Assembly (NCBI GenBank): GCA_051006515.1
Contig: JBPCTD010000016.1
Location: 1 to 11,716 of the forward strand
Origin: ZLKRG08 sp051006515
Lineage (GTDB): Bacteria; Actinomycetota; Actinomycetes; Nanopelagicales; Nanopelagicaceae
Length of the DNA: 11,716 bases
Direction: 5' to 3'
Shown in pieces: positions 1 to 5,831 of the stretch. Below the pieces are notes generated by a model. It saw nothing but the letters and a program-made list of their open reading frames with translations, was not told the DNA's origin and did not search any database. The translations under genes and the position numbers were made by a program. Each line of letters begins with the position of its first letter. The first letter of the stretch is position 1.

Positions 1-154
1 ATTACCATTACTACTAAAGCCAAGGATTCCATTAGTTTCTCTTTTCGTTTATCCCACTAGTTTAGTTAATTTGTATAACTAACTAGAATTACTTTGTTTA
101 GCTAACCAGGTTAATTACCTTATTGCTAGAAAGTTTAACTAATAATAACTTTAA
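1..154. other. AT-rich non-coding region with palindromes
   Basis: No convincing ORF was seen on either strand. The stretch is very AT-rich and carries several inverted repeats. CTAGTTTAGTTA (57-68) pairs with TAACTAACTAG (76-86) over 11 bp with one bulged T and a 7-nt loop. TAACC-A-GGTTA lies at 103-113, and the 10-bp palindrome TTTAATTAAA at 150-159 overlaps the end of the GNAT remnant. The decamer GTTTARYTAA recurs at 60, 96 and 133, about 36 bp apart. It lies downstream of the minus-strand genes, so the hairpins could act as a weak terminator; no clear T-tract follows them. Confidence 0.5.
57..86. repeat. AT-rich imperfect inverted repeat
   Basis: The arms CTAGTTTAGTTA (57-68) and TAACTAACTAG (76-86) are complementary except for one unpaired T. 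They enclose the 7-nt loop ATTTGTA. The stem is AT-rich and therefore weak. It sits about 70 bp past the end of the GNAT remnant on the minus strand. It could be a terminator remnant or a protein site; nothing decides between these. Confidence 0.45.
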
Positions 155-235
155 TTAAACTGCTGTTGCTGCGAATAGTGCCATATCTATTTGGCTACCA
201 TCGGGTCTAGTGACATATTTCTTAAGTAAGCCCTA
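155..235 (-). pseudogene. Severed C-terminal tail of the GNAT gene (in-frame after TAG)
   Basis: Reading on through the TAG at 233-235 in the same frame gives 25 codons, GLLKKYVTRPDGSQIDMALF followed by AATAV, then TAA at 155-157. This is the usual C-terminal end of RimJ-like GNAT proteins (GF-x-x-EG-L-x-R-Y, then DG-x-x-x-D). A GAG to TAG change at the expected Glu would explain the break. The eight other complete genes in the window stop with TAA (seven) or TGA (one), never TAG. A nonsense mutation, a sequencing error or readthrough are all possible. Confidence 0.75.
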
Positions 236-796
236 ATATTCATAGCCGGATTTGAGTAAAAGTCGCTTCGAAGCTTCATTGGAATTGTTTACTAAGCCAT
301 CAATGCGTCTAAAGCCCATAGTCATCAATCCGTAATCGGTAATCATTTCGACTGCAGCAGTACAGATGCCCTTATTCCGAGCTTCTTTAAACATCCAATA
401 ACCGACTTCGGCTCGATGATTAGCAAAGTCAAGAGAGTGCAGAGATATCACACCAACAATTATGTTAGAGGAATTGGTTGAACTAGAAGATTTGTTGGAG
501 CCAGAAGAGTTATTAGCGTTAGATGAGTTTGAATTATTCAAATCTTTGCGATTTACCGTAATAGCGAATATCAATTCACTTCGACTTGCATGGCGTGATG
601 GTGCACGATTAGTGGCAAAGCTGATTGCGTTATCTAATGTGTAATTTGCGGGAAGGCTGGTGAACATCGGGACTTCAGGATCCTGAGCACCTCGATAAAT
701 ATCTTCAGCGTCAGTAGGTAACACTGGGCGAAGAGTTATTGTGCCCGAATCAGATACAGCAGTTAGCGTTGGAATCTCTTCTGGCCACCAAATCAC
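233..796 (-). CDS. GNAT-family N-acetyltransferase, C-terminally truncated by TAG
   Basis: This is a predicted acetyl-CoA-dependent N-acetyltransferase of the RimJ/RimL-like GNAT group; the substrate is unknown. The N-terminal strand TITLRPVLPTDAEDI (19-33) and HRAEVGYWMFKEARNKGICTAAVEMI (128-152) carry the fold and the acetyl-CoA loop. The loop has R140 and G143, but C145 where Gly or Ala is usual. An N/S-rich low-complexity segment (87-111, bases 464-538) is inserted between two core strands. The start is GTG at 794-796 with no clear Shine-Dalgarno; an in-frame stop lies just upstream at 806-808. The protein stops at SGYEY (residue 187), where relatives continue for about 25 residues, and those residues are still encoded after the TAG. 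It lies 23 bp behind the DUF222 gene on the same strand. Family assignment is firm; activity is doubtful. Confidence 0.75.
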   Translation of the reverse strand: MIWWPEEIPTLTAVSDSGTITLRPVLPTDAEDIYRGAQDPEVPMFTSLPANYTLDNAISFATNRAPSRHASRSELIFAITVNRKDLNNSNSSNANNSSGSNKSSSSTNSSNIIVGVISLHSLDFANHRAEVGYWMFKEARNKGICTAAVEMITDYGLMTMGFRRIDGLVNNSNEASKRLLLKSGYEY

Positions 797-819
797 CAGA
801 TTAATTTATACTGAATAAT

Positions 820-2346
820 TTAGACCGAATCTAATATGGGGCGAGCTGGCACAAAATATTTGTGGCCTGAAGGGCTAATCCAAGTGCATGCACCATCTTC
901 GTGGCTAATTAATTTCCAATCAGAATGAGTCTTTAAGTTATGGTGGCGTCGACAGAGAGCACCAAGATTTTCAGGAGAAGTAGATCCACCGCTATCCCAT
1001 GGAACTACATGGTCAAGATCACCGAGATGCGCTGGTTGTCGACAACCCGGAAATCGACATGTTCGATCTCGAGCAATCAAGAAATCTTGTAAATCTTGTG
1101 GTGGTTCATAGGTCTCTCGTCCGTAATCTAAAAGCGTTCCCTTGATTGGATCTGTTACAAATCTCTTCCAGCGACCATCAGCTGCAATTTGTCTAGCAAT
1201 AGATGCTGGAATTGGACCATAGCCAGCTAATTGACCAGGATTTTCAGCAAGACCAAGAATTGTTGGCAGATCAATAGTTACGTTAATAGTTGGTCTGCGA
1301 TTGTGCTTTGTTATTACTGAACCTGAAGATTTCAGTGCAGCATCTGCAGCGCGCATTGCAAATACCAGCGCATCTGCCCGACGCATATCTCTTTCGAAAT
1401 CAGAATTGATTAAATTAGCGCGTTCGAGAGCCGCCAGCGCAGCGCTATCTTCGGAGTTGAGAGCTAAACATGAATCTTTGCAAACTTCAGAACAACCGTG
1501 GCTACATGACTGAGATTGGCAACCTTTGGCGCAAATATGGTCGCGACTAAATTTAACTAAATTTAACATCGCGTTACGGTGATCTTCCCGTAACTTATCG
1601 GAATAATCGCTGATTACTTGATCTACTAGTTGCGCATCTTCGATTCTCAATGTTGCAAGAATCGTGCCCACGCCATGAGGTTCTTTGAAGAAACGAACTT
1701 GGCGTGCAGCTCGGTTGTCATCAAAATCTTTCTGGAATAGTTCTGGGGCTAATTTTGCGAAAGTGGTACGAACTTTATTGGCGACTTGATTGGGAGTATG
1801 AAACTCTGCGTGCGCTAGCGCAATTTTTTCAATTTCTGCGATAGCTAATTGATCAAGCCCTACACGCACCGCATTGGCAGTTTCCTGAGCAATGACTTGG
1901 GCATGCTGCACTGAAATTTCGCCAGAATTTAACGCCGAAATAGTTTCGGGCAAGTGATTGAAAAGTGTTCTGGCGACATCTATTTTGTTCTGAGAAGTAG
2001 CAGGGGAGATACGTAGCGCAGCGGCCACGCTTTCGCGCTCTTCGCCATCAACATCATATTCGCCGGCTTTATCCATATATTGAGTGCCAGATACATAGAG
2101 CATTGCTTCTTGTTCTTGCGCTGCAACCCAACTACTTTGACGCTGCCAACATGTTAAGTAATCAATGCGATCAGCTGGAGCAAGTTGGGATTTATCTATC
2201 GCCATTAACTTTAACATGGCATCAGGCCCAGGATTAGTGCGAAGTAATTGGGCAATAACATCAGAACGCTCGGAATCTTCTGAGTCCAATAACGGATCAC
2301 CAATTAGCGAAGTCGCTGATGGAATAACCGGAGCTTTCTGGAACAT
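820..2346 (-). CDS. DUF222 / 13E12-type HNH endonuclease domain protein
   Basis: The protein has 508 residues, a normal length for the actinobacterial DUF222-HNH (13E12 repeat) family. The helical DUF222 region covers roughly residues 40-340 and the HNH nuclease domain residues 425-475. The HNH domain has zinc-binding C430 and C435, the catalytic pair D445-H446, a second zinc pair at C465 and H468, and N470 within HHNLK. A DNA-cleaving role is inferred from the HNH residues; the biological role of the family is not settled, though many copies resemble mobile or selfish genes. Oddly, residues 272-293 form a cluster of six cysteines (C272, C276, C281, C285, C289, C293). The start is ATG at 2344-2346 without a recognisable Shine-Dalgarno. 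The gene follows the class II amidotransferase by 97 bp and precedes the GNAT by 23 bp. Confidence 0.9.
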   Translation of the reverse strand: MFQKAPVIPSATSLIGDPLLDSEDSERSDVIAQLLRTNPGPDAMLKLMAIDKSQLAPADRIDYLTCWQRQSSWVAAQEQEAMLYVSGTQYMDKAGEYDVDGEERESVAAALRISPATSQNKIDVARTLFNHLPETISALNSGEISVQHAQVIAQETANAVRVGLDQLAIAEIEKIALAHAEFHTPNQVANKVRTTFAKLAPELFQKDFDDNRAARQVRFFKEPHGVGTILATLRIEDAQLVDQVISDYSDKLREDHRNAMLNLVKFSRDHICAKGCQSQSCSHGCSEVCKDSCLALNSEDSAALAALERANLINSDFERDMRRADALVFAMRAADAALKSSGSVITKHNRRPTINVTIDLPTILGLAENPGQLAGYGPIPASIARQIAADGRWKRFVTDPIKGTLLDYGRETYEPPQDLQDFLIARDRTCRFPGCRQPAHLGDLDHVVPWDSGGSTSPENLGALCRRHHNLKTHSDWKLISHEDGACTWISPSGHKYFVPARPILDSV

Positions 2347-2400
2347 GTGCCAATCATTTAATTAAGCACCGACAAGAATTGAGGTCCAAACCAGGTTATC

Positions 2401-2414
2401 CACCGAAATCGGTG
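2401..2414. promoter_or_regulatory. CACCGA-N2-TCGGTG palindrome upstream of DUF222 gene
   Basis: This is a perfect 14-bp inverted repeat between the class II amidotransferase stop and the DUF222 start. Its loop is too small for a good terminator and no T-tract follows on either strand, so an operator-like protein site is more likely. Another CACCGA half-site lies at 2367-2372. The same half-sites build the hairpin at 3220-3238, on the other side of the amidotransferase gene. Confidence 0.35.
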
Positions 2415-2443
2415 AGAGTATCCCTACAACTTTAGTTTGGTTT

Positions 2444-3169
2444 TTAAAGCTTGGCAGTCTCAAATGAGCGATCGTGGCGATCAATAACCATCATCGTGTG
2501 ATTTGGAATGTTATGCCAACCATCTTGCGGCCAACCGCTAGAACCAACCACAATCGCATGATCATCTTCCTTGTAATGCAAATCGTAATAATCTTCGCCA
2601 CCAAAATCAGGGCGCTTCTGATTATCGTGTTCTGAGATCACAATAAATTTAGTTGGCGATAAGAGCATCGCGTTAATACTAGAAAAATTGGCATTCTCTT
2701 TAATTAATTTAACTGCTGCTTTCACACCAGGAACCAAACCGAGCTCTTCAATCTTCTGAATAACTAATAAGAAGTAGCGCTCAGAATCATTGCCAGTGAC
2801 TGCCATCTTTAAATATGCAGGAGCGATAAATGAATCCATTGCAGTCGGTGGATTAATTGATCCATTATGAATGAACGAATACTTTCCGAAGTGAAATGGA
2901 TGCGCATTATCTTTATTTACTGGCAGACCAGAAGTTGCCCATCGAATATGTAAAAGTGATCCATCAGCTTTCGTACTTTTCACAACATCCATGAAATCAG
3001 GACTTGAATAGGCAGGTGTGGCTTCTTTATAAACATCGCCGCTTTTAGCAGTAATACCCCAGCCATCGCAATGGACTTTAGAAAGTTTTACAAATTCTTC
3101 AAAATCTTTTCCGACAACTGATTGAAAATCAGTATCCGAATCAGACACGTACCCTAATAATCGACACAT
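2444..3169 (-). CDS. Class II glutamine amidotransferase (GATase_4, YafJ/EgtC-like)
   Basis: This is an N-terminal-nucleophile (Ntn) amidohydrolase of 241 residues. Met1 is followed by C2, which becomes the catalytic N-terminus in this family (MCRLLGY). Further family motifs are DGWGIT (35-40), HIRWATSG (74-81, with R76 for the substrate carboxylate), NAHPF (88-92), FIHNGSI (99-105) and GNDSERY (126-132). It has only the amidotransferase domain, as in COG0121 proteins such as YafJ, Dug3 or EgtC; the true substrate cannot be read from sequence. No ergothioneine genes are visible, which argues against calling it EgtC. The ATG is fixed by the required Cys2; AGGAAGGG (3182-3189) lies a rather long 12 bp upstream. 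It is divergent from the permease and may or may not belong to the gamma-glutamyl pathway. Confidence 0.88.
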   Translation of the reverse strand: MCRLLGYVSDSDTDFQSVVGKDFEEFVKLSKVHCDGWGITAKSGDVYKEATPAYSSPDFMDVVKSTKADGSLLHIRWATSGLPVNKDNAHPFHFGKYSFIHNGSINPPTAMDSFIAPAYLKMAVTGNDSERYFLLVIQKIEELGLVPGVKAAVKLIKENANFSSINAMLLSPTKFIVISEHDNQKRPDFGGEDYYDLHYKEDDHAIVVGSSGWPQDGWHNIPNHTMMVIDRHDRSFETAKL

Positions 3170-3216
3170 ATGCGTAATTCACCCTTCCTATAGGTGCATT
3201 CTAGGAGTACCAAGGA

Positions 3217-3241
3217 GCCCTCGGTGACCTCCACCGAGTGC
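3217..3241 (+). terminator. Hairpin with short T-run in permease leader (terminator- or attenuator-like)
   Basis: CTCGGTG (3220-3226) and CACCGAG (3232-3238) form a perfect 7-bp stem around the loop ACCTC. The stem extends by GC/GC at 3217-3218 and 3240-3241 across one mismatch. TTTT (3242-3245) follows directly on the plus strand. No plus-strand gene lies upstream to be terminated, so it would act as an attenuator if the permease transcript starts left of it, or as an operator. The 3' arm can pair alternatively: CGAGTGC (3235-3241) matches GCACTCG (3273-3279). Confidence 0.4.
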
Positions 3242-3293
3242 TTTTGTGTCAGAACTATCTAAGCAAGTGGCGGCACTCGTGCTAGTACGTACC

Positions 3294-3353
3294 ATGAGTG
3301 AGATGCACTTCTTTAGTAACGCTGACGCTCTGAACAAAGGAGTTCAAACTTGA
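3294..3353 (+). CDS. Possible 19-codon leader ORF overlapping the permease start
   Basis: ATG at 3294 opens MSEMHFFSNADALNKGVQT and ends at TGA 3351-3353, overlapping the TTG start of the permease (3350-3352). That overlap would permit translational coupling. No Shine-Dalgarno precedes the ATG, so it would need leaderless or weak initiation. The peptide has no run of one amino acid that would suggest classical attenuation. Chance occurrence is quite possible. Confidence 0.2.
   Translation: MSEMHFFSNADALNKGVQT
3336..3342 (+). promoter_or_regulatory. Ribosome binding site fixing the TTG start of the permease
   Basis: AAAGGAG lies seven bases before TTG at 3350-3352. It is one of the best Shine-Dalgarno matches in the window. 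The two nearby upstream ATGs (3294 and 3303) are in another frame, so the rare TTG is the supported start. Confidence 0.75.
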
Positions 3354-4867
3354 GTAATCAGCATGACGAGGATGCAAAACTCTTAGAGTCACTCGGCTAT
3401 AAGCAGGAATTTAATCGCCGATGGTCAGGTTTCTCTAACTTTGCAATTTCATTCTCAATCATCTCCGTGCTCTCCGGTTGCTTTACAACATTCGGACAGG
3501 CGTGGAATAACGGTGGACCAATCGCGATCTCAATCGGTTGGCCAATCATTTCAATCTTTATTTTGATTATCGCTTTGTGTATGGCGGAGTTAGTGTCTGC
3601 AATGCCAACAGCTGGCGGTATTTTTTATTGGGCCTTTGCGCTCGGTAAACCAGTTCATGGTTGGCTAACCGGTTGGTTAAACCTAGTCGGTCTAGTCGCA
3701 GTTATTGCAGGTGTGGATTATGGCTTTGCCACATTCTTCACCACAACCATGAGTTTATTTAACGATGCATGGGATCCAACAAATCTAACTTTGGTGTTCA
3801 TGGTATTCGTAGTAACTGTTTTGCTTCATATTTTGATGAACATCTACGGCGCTAAAATTATCCATTTACTTCAGAATGTAAATGTTTACTGGCACGTATT
3901 TGGTGTAGCTGCAATTTTGGCAATCTTAATTTTCTTGCCAAAGAGCCACCAAACTGCAGAGTGGGTATTTACAACACAGAACAACAACTCTGGATTTAGT
4001 CAGAGCATGTACTGGTGGTATGTATTGCCACTTGGTTTCTTATTAACTCAGTACACAATTACCGGCTTTGATGCTTCAGCACACGTTTCAGAAGAAACTG
4101 GTGGTGCATCTAAGGCTGCAGCTAAAGGTATGTGGCAATCTGTTGCATTCTCTGCTGTAGGTGGTTGGTTATTGCTTCTATCATTCCTATTTGCTGCAAC
4201 TGACGTTGATGCGCTAAATAAGGCAGGCGGATTTGCTCCGGCAATCTTCCAGTCAGCGCTCTCACCAGGATGGGCAGAGATTTTGATGATCATTACCTGC
4301 GTCGGACAATTCTTCTGCGGTATGTCATGCGTAACTGCAGCATCTCGTATGTTGTTTGCGTTCTCACGTGACCGCGCGGTACCAGGTCATCAGCACTGGA
4401 CCAAGCTAGATAGCAATCGCAACCCATCACATGCAGCGTTCGGCGTTGGCTTCTTCGCCACCGTACTTACACTTCCTGCGCTTTGGGCTCCAGAAGGAAC
4501 AGTTGTTCCAATTGCATTCTTCGCCGTTACCTCAGTGACTGTGCTTGGTCTATTCCTTTCATTCATGATTCCAATTTATCTACGTTGGAAACAAGGTGAG
4601 CACTTCAAAGTCGGTACATGGAATCTTGGAAAGCACTACAAGTGGATGGCACCAATTGCAGTAATTGAAATTATTTACATTTCAATTGTGCTCTGCTTGC
4701 CGACTACACCTGCTGGTGTTCCAGGAAATGAGAACTTCTCTTGGCTATCTGTGCAGTATGCACCGTTGGCGTTGCTAGTAGTTATTGGCGGCGCGATGAC
4801 TTGGTGGTATGCAAGTGCTAAGAATTGGTTCAAAGCACCAGAACACAAGGCACGTTTAGTTGATTAA
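3350..4867 (+). CDS. APC-superfamily amino acid/amine permease (ACT family, GABA/choline-type)
   Basis: This is an integral membrane importer of 505 residues with about twelve hydrophobic segments, typical for the APC superfamily. The hydrophilic N-terminus leads into LGYKQEFNRRWSGFSNFAIS and then SVLSGCFTTFGQAWNNGGP in the first helix, the Gly-rich substrate-site loop. The family signature FDASAHVSEET is at 240-250 before GGASKAAAKGM. This pattern fits the amino acid/choline transporter (ACT) subfamily, known for GABA, choline and related amines. The translation start is TTG with a strong Shine-Dalgarno. A ligase, two oxidoreductases and an aldehyde dehydrogenase follow downstream, so it probably imports the substrate of that pathway. 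Exact specificity is not readable. A 12-bp palindrome, GATTAATTAATC (4862-4873), spans the stop codon. Confidence 0.9.
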   Translation: MSNQHDEDAKLLESLGYKQEFNRRWSGFSNFAISFSIISVLSGCFTTFGQAWNNGGPIAISIGWPIISIFILIIALCMAELVSAMPTAGGIFYWAFALGKPVHGWLTGWLNLVGLVAVIAGVDYGFATFFTTTMSLFNDAWDPTNLTLVFMVFVVTVLLHILMNIYGAKIIHLLQNVNVYWHVFGVAAILAILIFLPKSHQTAEWVFTTQNNNSGFSQSMYWWYVLPLGFLLTQYTITGFDASAHVSEETGGASKAAAKGMWQSVAFSAVGGWLLLLSFLFAATDVDALNKAGGFAPAIFQSALSPGWAEILMIITCVGQFFCGMSCVTAASRMLFAFSRDRAVPGHQHWTKLDSNRNPSHAAFGVGFFATVLTLPALWAPEGTVVPIAFFAVTSVTVLGLFLSFMIPIYLRWKQGEHFKVGTWNLGKHYKWMAPIAVIEIIYISIVLCLPTTPAGVPGNENFSWLSVQYAPLALLVVIGGAMTWWYASAKNWFKAPEHKARLVD

Positions 4868-4900
4868 TTAATCGGCTAAAACGGCCAATATTTGGTTAAA

Positions 4901-4946
4901 AGAACGGCCACCACTCGCAAGAAGTTATTGCGGGGGTGGCCGTTCT
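4901..4946 (+). terminator. Strong intercistronic hairpin after the permease
   Basis: AGAACGGCCACC (4901-4912) pairs perfectly with GGTGGCCGTTCT (4935-4946). The stem continues after a bulge with CGCAA (4916-4920) and TTGCG (4928-4932) around a 7-nt loop. It is the most stable fold seen in the window. The tail CTATTACGTTT is only moderately T-rich on the plus strand; the minus-strand exit reads TTTT. It may terminate or attenuate transcription between the permease and the SDR gene, or stabilise processed mRNA. Confidence 0.7.
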
Positions 4947-4956
4947 CTATTACGTT
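4928..4956 (+). promoter_or_regulatory. Candidate promoter for the SDR-ligase-ALDH genes
   Basis: TTGCGG (4928-4933) is followed after 17 bp by TACGTT (4951-4956), which resembles a sigma-70-type -35/-10 pair. The -35 part lies inside the hairpin's 3' arm. It would restart transcription after the terminator-like fold. This is a pattern match only. Confidence 0.25.
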
Positions 4957-4995
4957 TAAGTTATTGCAAGGAAATTTTTAGAGCAGGAGATTTTT

Positions 4996-5760
4996 ATGGG
5001 AAGAGTTCAAGATCGCGTAGCAATTGTCACTGGTGCTGCATCTGGCATAGGTGAAGCAAGCGCCATTCGATTAGCCGAAGAAGGTGCCAAAGTTGTATGT
5101 GCAGATTTAAATGGTGCTGGCGCAGAGGCAATTGCTAAAAAGATTCAAGGAGCAGGTGGCATCGCCAGCTCTTTCCAAATTGATATTTCTGATTCTGCTC
5201 AATGTGATTCTTGTGTGGCCGATACTGTCAGTAAATATGGCGCAGTAGATATTTTGGTAAATAACGCAGGCGTTAATTTGCCAGGCGTTTTTCATGAAGT
5301 ACCTAATGAAATAATTCAGAAAACTTTGCAAGTGAATGTGGCAGGAATGATGTACTTATCACGAGCTGCTATTGGGCATATGCTCAAGAACAAACGCGGC
5401 TCAATCGTAAATATGTCATCAGTAAATGGTTTAGTGTCAGAACCATTCTTAAGCGTCTATTCTGCATCCAAAGGTGCAGTGGTGATGTTAACTCGCGGTA
5501 TCGCACTTGATTATGCAAAGACCGGTATTCGATGCAACGCTATCTGCCCAGGTTGGGTAGATACCCCAATTAATTATGCGCATGCAGAGCTGCTTGGTGG
5601 AATTCAAAAGGTTTATAAAGAGATCTCTAATTTCCAACCAATCGGTCGTCCAGGTGAGCCACGAGAAATCGCTAACTTGGTCCTATTTCTTGCATCCGAT
5701 GAAGCTTCCTTTATCACCGGATCGATAATTAGCGCCGATGGCGGTATGACCGCGATGTGA
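4996..5760 (+). CDS. SDR-family NAD(P)-dependent oxidoreductase (FabG-like)
   Basis: This is a classical short-chain dehydrogenase/reductase of 254 residues, the usual length. The nucleotide-binding motif is TGAASGIG (12-19). D37 at the end of the second strand favours NAD(H) over NADP(H). Other motifs are NNAG (89-92), N114, the catalytic Ser at 141-142, Y155 and K159 in YSASKGA, and PGWVDT (185-190). Such enzymes oxidise alcohols or reduce ketones; FabG is only the nearest textbook relative. Here it sits between the permease and the gamma-glutamyl ligase, so oxidation of a gamma-glutamylated amino alcohol is a reasonable guess. AGGAG at 4985-4989, six bases before the ATG, supports the start. 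It is followed by the ligase after 71 bp. Confidence 0.92.
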   Translation: MGRVQDRVAIVTGAASGIGEASAIRLAEEGAKVVCADLNGAGAEAIAKKIQGAGGIASSFQIDISDSAQCDSCVADTVSKYGAVDILVNNAGVNLPGVFHEVPNEIIQKTLQVNVAGMMYLSRAAIGHMLKNKRGSIVNMSSVNGLVSEPFLSVYSASKGAVVMLTRGIALDYAKTGIRCNAICPGWVDTPINYAHAELLGGIQKVYKEISNFQPIGRPGEPREIANLVLFLASDEASFITGSIISADGGMTAM

Positions 5761-5831
5761 TTTTGGGTGTTCTCACTCTAAAAATCGGTAAACCGGTAGC
5801 AATAATCGGACAATAGGGATAAATTCAAACC

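Larger units (their letters stand above)
3170..3349. promoter_or_regulatory. Divergent intergenic region between amidotransferase and permease
   Basis: These 180 bp must carry the promoters for both directions. A TATAGG-like element on the minus strand sits at 3187-3192, just upstream of the amidotransferase. The region also holds the hairpin at 3217-3241, GCAC-TC-GTGC (3273-3282), the 8-bp palindrome GTACGTAC (3285-3292), a possible leader ORF (3294-3353) and the permease Shine-Dalgarno. No single promoter can be assigned with confidence. Confidence 0.5.

Noticed and set aside
60..142. CRISPR-like spacing of a short repeat
   Set aside because: The repeat is only about 10 bp, AT-rich and imperfect, with only three copies; no cas gene is present.
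462..644. Leu/Glu-rich plus-strand ORF inside the GNAT gene
   Set aside because: It is the antisense image of the Asn/Ser-rich insert and of GNAT coding sequence; no independent support.
104..2398. The decamer AACCAGGTTA occurs at 104-113 and 2389-2398, both intergenic
   Set aside because: Repeated decamers are expected by chance in a window this long; the palindromic core alone is not enough.
2444..3169. Calling the class II amidotransferase egtC
   Set aside because: No other ergothioneine genes are nearby, and the motifs are shared by all stand-alone GATase_4 proteins.
4862..4873. 12-bp perfect palindrome GATTAATTAATC at the permease stop
   Set aside because: It is AT-only apart from its ends and overlaps a stop codon in an AT-rich context; chance is sufficient.
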